Source: DASSKA01 sp963839365
Lineage (GTDB): Bacteria > Actinomycetota > Actinomycetes > Propionibacteriales > Nocardioidaceae
DNA length: 64,000 nt
Direction of reading: 5' to 3'
NCBI GenBank assembly: GCA_963839365.1
Contig: CAWIUT010000001.1
Location: 868,001 to 932,000, forward strand
The notes beneath the pieces are model-generated. The model had not been told where the DNA came from and made no database searches. It saw only the letters and a program-made list of their open reading frames with translations. Below are positions 54,254-63,090 of the stretch, one piece after another. How positions within the stretch are numbered: the first letter of the stretch is position 1; each line of letters opens with the position of its first letter. A program made the translations under genes and the position numbers.

Positions 54254-54709
54254 ATGCCCCACCCCGCACCCGCCACCCTCACCACAGGCAGCGCAGGCGG
54301 TGACCCCTTCACCGTCCTCGTCGCCAAGCGCGTGAGGTTCGGCAGGCTCGCCGAGCTGACCCGCAGCCACCACGGCGACGACCCCGAGGCCATCGGCTGG
54401 CTCGACTCGCTGGTCAATGCGCTCACCGACGAGCTCGAGGACCGCTTCAGCGACCGGTGGGACCTCATCGTCGACGAGGTCTACGCTGCCGAGGCCGGCC
54501 TGCTGCACCTGCCCTACAACCCCGCCGACCCCGCCGGGCCACCCCCGTTCCTGCTCTGCCCCGCCTGCCGCGACCTCGCCGCCGGCCACAAGCCCCGTAG
54601 CATCCCCGCGTCCCGGGCCCACTCGGCCACCCCGCCTACCGGGAAGACCGCCACGGCAGGGCCGGACCGCCGCACGACACCGGACGCCACCACCCGGGAG
54701 GCGTCATGA
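54254..54709 (+). CDS. Hypothetical protein upstream of and coupled to the nuclease gene
   Basis: This encodes 151 residues from ATG 54254, with AGGAGG upstream. The leader AGGCACCCGATGCCC also precedes the ATG at 48106. The central part is acidic and helical (LAELTRSHHGDDPEAIGWLDSLVNALTDELEDRFSDRWDLIVDEVY). A CPAC pair follows, and the tail is disordered. No family is recognised. It overlaps the nuclease start by four bases (ATGA). Confidence 0.65.
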   Translation: MPHPAPATLTTGSAGGDPFTVLVAKRVRFGRLAELTRSHHGDDPEAIGWLDSLVNALTDELEDRFSDRWDLIVDEVYAAEAGLLHLPYNPADPAGPPPFLLCPACRDLAAGHKPRSIPASRAHSATPPTGKTATAGPDRRTTPDATTREAS

Positions 54710-56108
54710 GCACGCCGACGGCAGCCCCGGCCACCGGGCACCGCGCGACTGCGCCGGCGGCTAGCCCCGGCGCGGTGCTGGCCAACGGGCGGCTGACCAT
54801 CCAGCACCTGGTCAGCACCGACCCAGACGTGCTTGCCGGCGCGCGCCGCGCCGGCGAGCGCAACCGCAGCCCCGACGTGACCGCCTTCGCCACCAGCGCC
54901 CTGCAGGTCGGCGCCAAAGCCCTCGCGGTCGCCGACACCAGCCTCGACCTCGCCGACCTCGACCGGTCCGTGCAGGCGCTGACCGGGCAGGTCACCGAGA
55001 CCACCCACGCCGCCCTCGAACAGCTCACCGCCGCCGTGGCCAGGGCCACCGACACACACCACCGGCACGATCCCCATCGCCGTCCAGGCCGCGCTGGACC
55101 GGCTCACCGGCCAGGTCACCAACCTGGTCGCCGGCACCGACGCCCCGGTACGCGCCACCGTCGCCAACGCCGTCCGCGGCGTCACCGACCAGGTCCTCGC
55201 CGAGGTGCAGCGCGCGATCGCCGCCCAGTCCGAGGCCCTGCGCACCGCGGTCGCCGCGGACGCTCCCGGGTCCCCGCTCCAGCGGCTCCGCGCCGACCTC
55301 GTCGCCGGACTCAACGAGTCCCACCGCCGGCTGGCCGGCCAGCTCACCGAGCTGCGCACCGCCCTCGAAGTCGACAAAGCCACCACCCAGGCCACCGCCG
55401 CCGCGGCCGCCAAGGCCCCCGCCCACGGGCTGGACTACGAGACCACGACACTGAACCAGCTCGAACAGCTCGCCTACGCCGCCGGCGACACCCTCACCCC
55501 CACCGGCACCACCCCCGGCGCCATCCCCCGAGCACTCACCGGCGACGCGGTCATCGACCTGGCCCCCAACCCCGCACTGCCAGGTCGCACCGCCCGCCTC
55601 GTCATCGAGTGCAAGGACCGCGACCGCCGCACCTCGGCCGCCAGATGGGCCAGCGAACTCGCCCGGGCCCGCGCCAACCGCGGCGCCGTCGCCGCCCTCG
55701 GCCTGCTCCGCAGCCCCGAGCAGATGCCCGGCTCACCCCGCCGGCTCCACATCCTCTCCCCGACCGAGTACCTCATCGCCTACGACCCCGCCGCCGGCGA
55801 CGACCCCGACCTGCTCACCGCCTGCTACCGGCTGCTCCGCGCCCACGCCTGGGCCGCCGTCCTCGAAGACCACGGCAACACCGACATCGACCTCCCCGCC
55901 CTCCGCACCGGACTCGCCGAAGCCCTCCAGCACTGTCCGGGTTCGAGACGCTGACCAAACACTCCGCCAGCGCCCGCAAGCAGCTCGACGACCTCGACAA
56001 GGCCACCACCACCCTGCGCACCAACCTCCGCGCCCGGCTCGAGACCACCCTCCAGCTGCTCGACCCCGCCCAGCCGTCAGCGCCCACACGCAGACGGCGG
56101 CCGCGTAG
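54706..56108 (+). pseudogene. Coiled-coil/PD-(D/E)XK-like nuclease, full-length copy with frameshifts
   Basis: The N-terminal 110 residues (TIQHLVSTDPDVLAGARRAGERN, LDLADLDRSVQALTGQVTE) begin a long helical and coiled-coil region (VTDQVLAEVQRAIAAQSEAL, LNESHRRLAGQLTELRTALEV). The nuclease-like domain shows HGLDYETTTLNQLEQLAYAAG, GDAVIDLAPNP and ARLVIECKDRDRR, matching the Asp...E-x-K core of RmuC/DUF2130-like proteins. The end is a charged coiled coil (SASARKQLDDLDKATTTL). Frame breaks lie near 55050, 55935 and 56085. Three joined frames give about 465 residues. Truncated copy A is at 32291. Confidence 0.78.
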
Positions 56109-56335
56109 ATGAACGCACGTGCTCGCGCACCGCCTCCTTGCACCCGCGCCCCCACCCGGACCATCCACCCCGAGTCGCGGGACAGGGACTGGAGCGCGCG
56201 TGACCCGCCCGAGGCAAGGCAAGGCCCGGCACCCATCCTGCGGTGCCGGGCCTTGTCGCACACCCACCGTGTGCCCTGGAGGAGACCCCGTGAAGAGTCC
56301 CGTCAGTTAGCTTTCCAAAATGCACATTCTGGTCG
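55164..56335 (+). repeat. Long direct repeat, copy B
   Basis: Counterpart of 32291-33480 in the same orientation. It includes the nuclease 3' part, its flank and the shared hairpin. The match stops shortly before the terminator of the surface-protein gene. Confidence 0.85.
56221..56254 (+). terminator. Strong hairpin after nuclease copy B
   Basis: A perfect 13-bp stem (56221-56233 with 56242-56254) and an 8-base loop, identical in sequence to the hairpin at 33365-33398. Confidence 0.7.
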
Positions 56336-56356
56336 GCCTCTAGAGCCGGTACTGCA

Positions 56357-56391
56357 GCGCGAGCCCCGACCAAACCGGCCGGGGCTCGCGC
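56357..56391 (-). terminator. Terminator hairpin of the surface-protein gene
   Basis: GCGCGAGCCCCG (56357-56368) pairs perfectly with CGGGGCTCGCGC (56380-56391) around an 11-base loop. It begins 38 bases beyond the stop of the minus-strand gene. Confidence 0.65.
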
Positions 56392-56428
56392 GTTGGTGTC
56401 CGCTACCTAGGGGAGCGAACCTCGACTC

Positions 56429-59176
56429 TCAGGACACCTGCTTGGTGGCCGGGCCGTTTCCGCCGTCCGTGTTCTGGACGGACTGGGCCTTGATTCCGTA
56501 ACCAGTGTCACCAGATGTGATGGCGTTGGTCACGGTCACAGTTGCCACAGTGTCGGTGCTGTTCCACGCCACACCGGTCACCGAGTTGCTCGACGGCGTA
56601 ACGAAATCGCTGTTCGTAACCGTCGTGGTGTCGATCGGCGAGTTGAAGGTCACCGTGAAGGTGTTCCCAGCCGTGCTGGTGTCTGGCGTTGCCTTGACCT
56701 CGGCCAGGTCGTTCCCTGCGGTGTCAGTAACACCGGTCGAGTTGGTGACCGTCTCGTTCGAGGCCGTGCTGTCCAGACCCAAGGCGCCACCTGCCTGCTG
56801 CGGCACCGGAGCGCCCGTCACGTTGATGAACGCGGTGGTACCCGAACCGTTGAGGGACATCGTGGCGTTGCCACCCCGGGTCAGCGTGCCCACCGAACCA
56901 TCCGCGTCGCGGAAGGTGAAGGAGGCGCTGCTGCCCAGCGTCACCGGCTCCGAGAAGTTGACCGCGACCTGGTCACCGTTGTCGATAACCCCATCCTTGT
57001 TGTTATCGCTGGTGACGATGCCGTTGGTGTTCGCCACCGTCGGAGCCGTGCTGTCTGCCGCCTTGGGCACGGTAACCGAGCCGCTGTAGTCGGACTCGGG
57101 ACCGTTACCGGAAGCCGCCTTCGCCGTGACCGTGTACTCGTAGGTCCCCGGAGCCGGAGCCGGCGAGTCAGTCGCCTTCGACGCACTCGCGCTCGTGTTC
57201 CAGGCACCCGCCACGTCAGTCGCGCTGCTGGCGTCCACCTTGCCGTTGGTAACCGTGTAGCGAGTCACCTTGTAGCCAGTGACGTCACCGTTCGGCACGT
57301 CCTTCCAGGTGATCACCACATCCCCGGCGCCGCTGTTCGCGGAGGCGTCGTAGGTCGCAGCCACGCTGGTCGGCGCGGCCGGCACGTCGGTCTGGTAGGT
57401 CCAGTTCGACGGGCCGTTGGCGTTGTACGCCACGCTCAGGACATCGTTCTTGCCGAGGTCGGCAGCGAACTGCGACTCCGACATCGGCAGACCATTCACG
57501 TAGGTGTACGTGCTGCCGGCCGAGCCGTAGCTGAACGTTCCGGCCTGGTTGTTACCCGTGGCGTCGGTGTAAGTGGCCTGGAAGGTGTTGTTGGCCGGGT
57601 TCACCGAGGTCACGGTCAGGTTGCTCGGGTTACCGGTCGCACCGTTGTAGGTGCCGCTACCGGCAGGCGCAGCGGTCCAGGTAATGGCACCACCGACACC
57701 GAAGTCCTCCTTCGGGGCCCCGTTAGCGTCCAGCTCGAGCGTGTCGTTGGTGTCCGCACGGCTGTAGACGACCGGCTGGGCCGTACCCGGGTTGCTGCTG
57801 TCCACCGAGAACGAAACCTGGCCGTTGACCGGCATCACACCGTCAGCCTTCTGGCTTCCGGTTCCGTTAGGGATGCCGTTCACGACCGTGATCGTCCCTG
57901 CGGGGCTACCGAAGACAGCGTTGTTGCTGCTGTCGGCCTTGAAGGTGGTCTGGCCGTTGGCGCCAGTGGTGACGTTGGCCGGGTCGGCCAGCTGGATGTC
58001 CACCGGGGTGCCGTCGGTCAGCCCGGTCACCGTGTACTTCACGACACCGGCGTTGTCCGACGGGCTGCCGGAGGAGACAGTCACCGTCTGCGCGGACTGC
58101 GGGTTAACACTGTAGGACTGGTTCGTCGTGACCGACTGGGCGGCGTTCTCCATCTCGGACACAGCGTTGTCAGAGATGGCCTGCGGACCACCGAACACGA
58201 AGCCGTCGGCGAGCGTGTTGGCGTTCTTGGTCAGGTAGGCATCCGTGGCGGTGCCCGGGTGGTTCACGTTCTTCGTGATGAGCATCGGCGTCATGTTCTG
58301 GCCGGACAGCGCGCCACCACCGAGCGCGTCAGCACCGTCGAGGAGCTGAGCACCCGAGGCCACGTTCACCGACTTGTTGGTGAAGCCGTGGTTCAGCTCG
58401 TAGCTGGCAATCTGAGCCGCGGTGTCGGAGCGGTCGCTGCCCGCGAACCGCTGGTCGACCGTGATACCGGCAGCGGCGAGCTTCGCCACGACCTTGTTGC
58501 TGACGACATCCGTGCCACCAGCGATCAGGACCTTGGTGACGCCCGCGTCCTGCAGCGCCTTCACGACGGTGTCGCTGATGTCGTTGGTCTTGCTGATCGC
58601 CAACGGCATGTCCTTGGCGTAGGCCAGCGGACCCGCGCCCAGGGCGTCCGGGAAGTTCAGACCGGTCGCAACGATGCCCTCACCGGACGACTGGCCGCCC
58701 TGGTTGATGACCTTGGCGTCGGTCAGGAAGCGGTTCTCACCGGCCAGGCGGTGAACGGTGTAGCCCTCCTGGGAGAGCGCGTCCTCCTGGGCAGCGCTGA
58801 TCACGTCGGTGCCACCGATGATCCAGACGTCGCTGGCGCCGCTGTCCTTGATCGCCTGGTCGACGGCGGTCGGGGTGGTGTTCTTCTTGGTCAGCAGGAC
58901 GGGCGACTTCTTGATGCCCGCCAGGTAGTTGGCGGCCAGGGCGTCGGGGTAGTGGCCCGGCATACCGCTGGCGACGATGACATCGTTCGCGTGCCCGAAG
59001 TGGGCGGCGACGGCCGCCGAGGTGCCGTACCGGTCGGGGCCCTGGACGCGCTTGAACGCGAAGTTGGTGGTGGCGTTGGCGGCACCGGCGCCGGCGACGC
59101 ACGCGCCCGCGACAAGAGCAGCCGTCGCGAGGCTGGAAATCCCAGCCTTCCGCCAGCCGATGGTTGACTTACTCAA
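56429..59176 (-). CDS. Surface protein with CWB2 repeats, Fn3 and Ig-like domains
   Basis: 915 residues from TTG 59176, five bases after GGAGG (the open frame starts at TTG 59188). A signal peptide (ISSLATAALVAGACVAGAGAANA) is followed by three CWB2 repeats to about residue 350 (RYGTSAAVAAHFG, YPDALAANYLAGIKKSPVLLT, VWIIGGTDVISAAQEDAL, VLIAGGTDVVSNKVVAKL, GFVFGGPQAISDNAV). Beta domains follow, then Fn3 at about 615-710 (PTSVAATYDASANSGAGDVVITW, YEYTVTAKAASG). An Ig-like C-terminus follows with SDNNKDGVIDNGDQVAVNFSEPV, a calcium-type loop. It is wall-bound through CWB2, possibly S-layer-like. Lower basicity and Thr/Asn richness suit an exposed protein. Confidence 0.92.
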   Translation of the reverse strand: MSKSTIGWRKAGISSLATAALVAGACVAGAGAANATTNFAFKRVQGPDRYGTSAAVAAHFGHANDVIVASGMPGHYPDALAANYLAGIKKSPVLLTKKNTTPTAVDQAIKDSGASDVWIIGGTDVISAAQEDALSQEGYTVHRLAGENRFLTDAKVINQGGQSSGEGIVATGLNFPDALGAGPLAYAKDMPLAISKTNDISDTVVKALQDAGVTKVLIAGGTDVVSNKVVAKLAAAGITVDQRFAGSDRSDTAAQIASYELNHGFTNKSVNVASGAQLLDGADALGGGALSGQNMTPMLITKNVNHPGTATDAYLTKNANTLADGFVFGGPQAISDNAVSEMENAAQSVTTNQSYSVNPQSAQTVTVSSGSPSDNAGVVKYTVTGLTDGTPVDIQLADPANVTTGANGQTTFKADSSNNAVFGSPAGTITVVNGIPNGTGSQKADGVMPVNGQVSFSVDSSNPGTAQPVVYSRADTNDTLELDANGAPKEDFGVGGAITWTAAPAGSGTYNGATGNPSNLTVTSVNPANNTFQATYTDATGNNQAGTFSYGSAGSTYTYVNGLPMSESQFAADLGKNDVLSVAYNANGPSNWTYQTDVPAAPTSVAATYDASANSGAGDVVITWKDVPNGDVTGYKVTRYTVTNGKVDASSATDVAGAWNTSASASKATDSPAPAPGTYEYTVTAKAASGNGPESDYSGSVTVPKAADSTAPTVANTNGIVTSDNNKDGVIDNGDQVAVNFSEPVTLGSSASFTFRDADGSVGTLTRGGNATMSLNGSGTTAFINVTGAPVPQQAGGALGLDSTASNETVTNSTGVTDTAGNDLAEVKATPDTSTAGNTFTVTFNSPIDTTTVTNSDFVTPSSNSVTGVAWNSTDTVATVTVTNAITSGDTGYGIKAQSVQNTDGGNGPATKQVS

Positions 59177-59288
59177 GATCTCCTCCAAAGAGACTTCTTA
59201 CAAACAGTGGGGATCGTCCCCCGGTGAACGACTGCGACCCCACTGGGGCTCAGCCTCCCGGCACGCCCTTGCAGGCGGCGCCACCAGA

Positions 59289-59316
59289 CTTTTACACATT
59301 TCAGAGGCATGTGCAA
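59289..59316 (-). promoter_or_regulatory. Candidate sigma-A-type promoter of the surface-protein gene
   Basis: On the minus strand TTGCAC (59316-59311) and TAAAAG (59294-59289) are spaced by 16 bases, about 105 bases upstream of the TTG start. The region is AT-rich compared with its surroundings. Confidence 0.4.
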
Positions 59317-59319
59317 TAC

Positions 59320-59495
59320 GTGACCGTTGTGTCTTGAGTGACGGTTCACGGCATTCCGCACGCCCGAGGCAGCGGCGGTCCCCTGCAGGACCTGGGTGGG
59401 GGCGAGGAGGCTGGATGCCTTCTCGGTCCCGACCCTAAGGCACGACCTGTCGTGATGTCCCGGATTTGCCGGTCACAGAGTTAAATAACGGTCAC
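59320..59495. promoter_or_regulatory. Paired GTCAC/GTGAC boxes upstream of the surface-protein promoter
   Basis: GTGAC at 59320-59324 and 59338-59342 (GTCAC on the coding strand), and GTCAC at 59472-59476 and 59491-59495. Each pair is spaced 18-19 bases. The first pair abuts the candidate -35. Such GTCAC-type direct repeats recall response-regulator sites of the MtrA kind, but that identification is inference. Confidence 0.3.
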
Positions 59496-59558
59496 AATCG
59501 TGCAACGCCGGCTGCAACCGTCTCTAACAGACCGCACCCTGAGACCCGCCACCAGCGC

Positions 59559-60533
59559 TCAGAGCAGGCCCTTGCTCTGCAGGTAGCTCTTCGCCACGTC
59601 CGCGGGCAGCTGGCGCTGCACGTCCACGTCGGCGTTCAACTTCTTCAGGTCGGCGGTGGTCAGCACCGCGGAGAGCTTGTTCAGGGTTGGGGCGATGTCC
59701 TGGTGGGCAGCCAGGAACTTCGAGTTCACCACCGGGACCAGGTTCTCGGCGTTCTCCAGGTGCTTGTCGTCGGCGAGCACCACGAGCCCGTAGGTGTTCA
59801 GCGACCCGTCGCTGGTGCCGACCTGGCCGAGGTTGACCTCGCCCTTCTTGAGCGCGTTCTTGGTCTGGGTGGTGCCGAAGCCGAGCGGCTCGAACTTGGT
59901 GATGTTCATGCCGTAGAGCTGCTTCAGGCCCTTCTCGCAGTCGTCGCGCTGCGGGCAGTCAGAGGCGGCGGCCAGCTGGACCGGCCTGTTGTGCGCGGCC
60001 ATCTGGCTGAGCGTGGTCACGTGGTTCTTCTGGGAGAACTGCTTGGTCACCGCGAACGCGTTGGCGTCCTGGGCCTTGGCCGGCTTCAGCGGCTCGACGC
60101 CCTTCTGCTTGCCGAGCTTGGTCAGCTCGGACATGGTCTTGTCGATGCTCGGCGAGGCGACCGGCTTGGCGTTCGCGCCGTTGATCTGCTCGTTGAGGAA
60201 CTCGGTCATCGACGAGGCGTAGTCCGCCGAGATGTCGACCGTGCCCTTCTCCAGCGCGGGGCCGTACAGGTTGCGGTCCGCGACTGTCTTGATCGTCGTG
60301 GAGTAGCCGGCCTTCTGGAGCAGGTCGGCGTACATGTTCGACATGATCTCCATCTCGGTGTAGCCCTGGCCGACGATGGTGACGCTCCCGTGCGCCGTGC
60401 TCCCGCCGCCACTGGAGCCGCCGCTGGGCGTGCCGCTGCTGTTGCTGGTGCCGCCGCAGCCGGCCAGCAGGGCCAGCGGGAGGATGGCGGCCACTGCGAG
60501 GGCCTTGCGGACAGGGGTGCGAGGCTTGTTCAT
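59559..60533 (-). CDS. Glycine-betaine/choline-type ABC transporter substrate-binding lipoprotein
   Basis: 324 residues. ATG 60533 opens a lipoprotein signal (ALAVAAILPLALLAGCGG, lipobox LAGC). OpuAC/ProX-like features: SVTIVGQGYTEMEIMSNMYADLLQKAGY, GTVDISADYASSMTEFLNEQI, AASDCPQRDDCEKGLKQLYGMNI, VNLGQVGTSDGSLNTYGLVVLADDKH and the ending DVAKSYLQSKGLL. It delivers a quaternary amine or related compatible solute to the permeases encoded upstream on the same strand. The ligand is inferred from the family. Confidence 0.9.
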   Translation of the reverse strand: MNKPRTPVRKALAVAAILPLALLAGCGGTSNSSGTPSGGSSGGGSTAHGSVTIVGQGYTEMEIMSNMYADLLQKAGYSTTIKTVADRNLYGPALEKGTVDISADYASSMTEFLNEQINGANAKPVASPSIDKTMSELTKLGKQKGVEPLKPAKAQDANAFAVTKQFSQKNHVTTLSQMAAHNRPVQLAAASDCPQRDDCEKGLKQLYGMNITKFEPLGFGTTQTKNALKKGEVNLGQVGTSDGSLNTYGLVVLADDKHLENAENLVPVVNSKFLAAHQDIAPTLNKLSAVLTTADLKKLNADVDVQRQLPADVAKSYLQSKGLL

Positions 60534-60638
60534 CACTTGCGCTCCGCCTTCTGTGTCCCGCGGGTCGCATACCCGCGCGTGTCCGGTGGGCGCCAAGGTC
60601 AGCACCCGCGATGCCTCTACCCTAACCGCGGGTGACGC

Positions 60639-61364
60639 TCACGTCAGCACGGCAGTTTTCGGCGCTCCGGCCTCCGTCGTACGACGGGCGCGGGCCACCG
60701 GGTCCAGGGCGGACTGGGCGAGCACCATCACGCCCTCCAGGGCGAGCGCGATGACCGCGACCACGATGGCGCCGGCGACCACCTGGGGGTAGTCCTGCCG
60801 GGTGAAGCCGAGGGTGATGATGTTGCCCAGCCCCGGTCCGGCCACCAGCGCGGCGATCGTCGCGGTCGCCCACACCTGAACCAGCGCCAGCCGCAGCCCG
60901 GCCATGATCAGCGGCAGCGCCAGCGGAAGCTCCACCCTCCGCAACAGCTGCGCCCCGGTCATGCCCATCCCCCGGGCGGCCTGCACGGTGTCCCGGTCCA
61001 CCTCCCGCATCCCGACGTAGGCGTTGGTGACCACCGGTGGCATCGCGAACAGCAGCAGCGCCACCAGCGTGGACAGGCCGGCGCGGCCGTAGGGCCCGAA
61101 CACGCTCGACCCGAGCGGGGTCAACGAGAGCACCAGGAGCACCGCGAAGGTTGGGATCGCCCGGCCGACGTTGGAGATGTTCACCGCGAGCACCCCGCCG
61201 CGGCCGATGTGGCCGAGCCAGACCGCCAGCGGCAGCCCGAGCAGCACCGCCAGCGCGGTGGCGGTGAAGGTCAGCAGCGAGTGCTCGAGCAGCCGGGTCA
61301 GCACACCGTTCTGGCCGTGCCAGTGCGCGGGGTTGGAGAACCAGGCGATCACGTCGTGCAGCAT
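60639..61364 (-). CDS. ABC transporter permease, ProW/OpuB-like (second permease)
   Basis: 241 residues from ATG 61364, which overlaps the previous stop (TGATG). About six membrane helices; the EAA-type loop is VDRDTVQAARGMGMTGAQLLRRVELPLALPLIMAGLR. Pairs with the upstream permease to form the channel of a betaine/choline/carnitine importer. The binding-protein gene follows 105 bases downstream. Confidence 0.9.
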   Translation of the reverse strand: MLHDVIAWFSNPAHWHGQNGVLTRLLEHSLLTFTATALAVLLGLPLAVWLGHIGRGGVLAVNISNVGRAIPTFAVLLVLSLTPLGSSVFGPYGRAGLSTLVALLLFAMPPVVTNAYVGMREVDRDTVQAARGMGMTGAQLLRRVELPLALPLIMAGLRLALVQVWATATIAALVAGPGLGNIITLGFTRQDYPQVVAGAIVVAVIALALEGVMVLAQSALDPVARARRTTEAGAPKTAVLT

Positions 61365-62086
61365 CAGGCCTCCCGGGTCCGGGCCCAGGGTGTCAGCAGC
61401 CGCTGTGCGCCGAGGATCAGCAGGTCGAGCAGGATCGCCAGCAGCACGCACAGCACGCTGGCGGTCAGCGCCTGCGGCTTGAACTGGGTGTTGACCGCAT
61501 CCAGCAGCAGGTTCCCGAGCCCGCCGTACCCGACGATCGCGCCGACCGTGGTCAGCGCCACCGTGGACACCGTGGCGATCCGCAGCCCGGCCATCACCGC
61601 CGGCACCGCCAGCGGCAGCTCGACCTTGAACAGCATCCGGGTCGAGGAGTAGCCCATCCCGGCCGCGGACTCACGGACATCGTCGGGGACCGCGCGCAGC
61701 CCCTCCAGCGTGTTGCGGACCAGGATCGTCAGCGAGTAGAGCACCAGACCGACCACCACGGTGGTCGGCGTGATGCCCAGCCAGGGCAGCAGCAGCGCGA
61801 ACAGCGCCAGCGACGGGATGGTGTAGATCGCGGTCGTGGTGCCGACGACGAACCACTCCAGCCTCCGGTAGCGTCGAGCCAGCAGGGCCAGCGGGAACGC
61901 GATCAGCAGCCCGAGGAGGACCGAGACCAGAGTGATCCAGACGTGCTGGACCAGCGCGCCCTCGATCTGGGTAAGACGACTGCTGGAGTAGTACTCCCCG
62001 CAGATCCAGTCGTTGGCGACCAGGCAGTTGCTCCCGGCCGCCGCCGACGAGAGCGCCGGCGGCGCCAGGAACGGAAGAATGGCCAC
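61364..62086 (-). CDS. ABC transporter permease, ProW/OpuB-like (first permease)
   Basis: 240 residues. After an N-terminal segment with two cysteines (SNCLVANDWICGEYY) there are about five helices and the EAA-type loop VPDDVRESAAGMGYSSTRMLFKVELPLAVPAVMAGLR. It is translationally coupled to the second permease. Its start is only a few bases from the start of the divergent ATPase gene, so promoters must overlap coding sequence or leaders are very short. Confidence 0.9.
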   Translation of the reverse strand: MAILPFLAPPALSSAAAGSNCLVANDWICGEYYSSSRLTQIEGALVQHVWITLVSVLLGLLIAFPLALLARRYRRLEWFVVGTTTAIYTIPSLALFALLLPWLGITPTTVVVGLVLYSLTILVRNTLEGLRAVPDDVRESAAGMGYSSTRMLFKVELPLAVPAVMAGLRIATVSTVALTTVGAIVGYGGLGNLLLDAVNTQFKPQALTASVLCVLLAILLDLLILGAQRLLTPWARTREA

Positions 62087-62088
62087 AC

Positions 62089-63090
62089 ATGGACGGTAGC
62101 GAAGAACCGATGATCCGGCTCGACGGCGTGGGCAAGACCTACGCCGACGGGACGGTCGCGGTCCAGGCGCTGTCGCTGGACGTCCCGCGCGGGCGGACGG
62201 TGTGCCTGGTCGGGCCGTCCGGCTGCGGCAAGTCCACCACGCTGAAGATGGTCAACCGGCTCATCGAGCCCACCTCGGGCACCATCACCCTCGACGGCGA
62301 GGACGTCACGCACGCCGACCCGGTGGCGCTGCGGCGGCGGATCGGCTACGTGATCCAGCAGGTCGGGCTGTTCCCACACCAGCGGATCCGCGCCAACGTG
62401 GCCACCGTGCCGGTGCTGCTCGGCTGGGACAAGAAGAAGGCCCTCGCCCGCGCCGAGGAGCTGCTGGGCATGGTCGGGCTGGACCCACAGCAGTACGCGA
62501 ACCGCTACCCGCACCAGCTCTCCGGCGGCGAGCAGCAGCGGGTCGGGGTGGCCCGGGCGCTGGCCGCCGACCCGCCGGTGCTGCTGATGGACGAGCCGTT
62601 CGGGGCCGTCGACCCGATCGTGCGCGGTCGGCTCCAGGATGAGTTCGCGCACCTGGCCCGGGACCTGGACAAGACGGTCATGTTCGTCACCCACGACGTC
62701 GACGAGGCGGTCCGGCTCGGCGACCTGGTGGCGGTGTTCGCCAAGGGCGGGCGGATCGCGCAGTACGACGTACCGGCACAGATCCTCGGGCAGCCGGCCG
62801 ACGAGTTCGTGGCCCAGTTCGTCGGCTCCTCGCGCGGGCTGCGCCGGCTGTCGGTCACGCCGATCCAGCGCAACGACCTGATCCCACAGGACGGCCGGTC
62901 GGTGCGTCTGAGCGTCCCGCTCGACGCGTCACTCGAGGACGCGCTGGCGATGATGATGCGCAACGACGACGCACTGGTCGGGGTCAGGGACGGTGACCAG
63001 GTGGTCGGCGTGCTCACCCCCGACGCGGTGCACCGCGCGCTGCGCCGTTCCGTCGCCGACGCTGCCGACGCGGCCCCCGCCGGTGGTTGA
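62089..63090 (+). CDS. ABC transporter ATPase, ProV/OpuCA-like, with C-terminal CBS-type region
   Basis: 333 residues from ATG 62089 (GGAAGA upstream); ATG 62110, where the family begins (MIRLDGVGKTYADG), is an alternative. Walker A LVGPSGCGKSTTLKMVN, Q-loop VIQQVGLFPH, signature LSGGEQQRVGVARALA, Walker B VLLMDEPFGAVD, H-loop VTHDVDEA. The C-terminal 90 residues (SLEDALAMMMRNDDALVGVRDGDQVVGVLTPD) resemble a CBS module that senses ionic strength in OpuA/ProV relatives. It energises the two permeases encoded divergently. Confidence 0.93.
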   Translation: MDGSEEPMIRLDGVGKTYADGTVAVQALSLDVPRGRTVCLVGPSGCGKSTTLKMVNRLIEPTSGTITLDGEDVTHADPVALRRRIGYVIQQVGLFPHQRIRANVATVPVLLGWDKKKALARAEELLGMVGLDPQQYANRYPHQLSGGEQQRVGVARALAADPPVLLMDEPFGAVDPIVRGRLQDEFAHLARDLDKTVMFVTHDVDEAVRLGDLVAVFAKGGRIAQYDVPAQILGQPADEFVAQFVGSSRGLRRLSVTPIQRNDLIPQDGRSVRLSVPLDASLEDALAMMMRNDDALVGVRDGDQVVGVLTPDAVHRALRRSVADAADAAPAGG

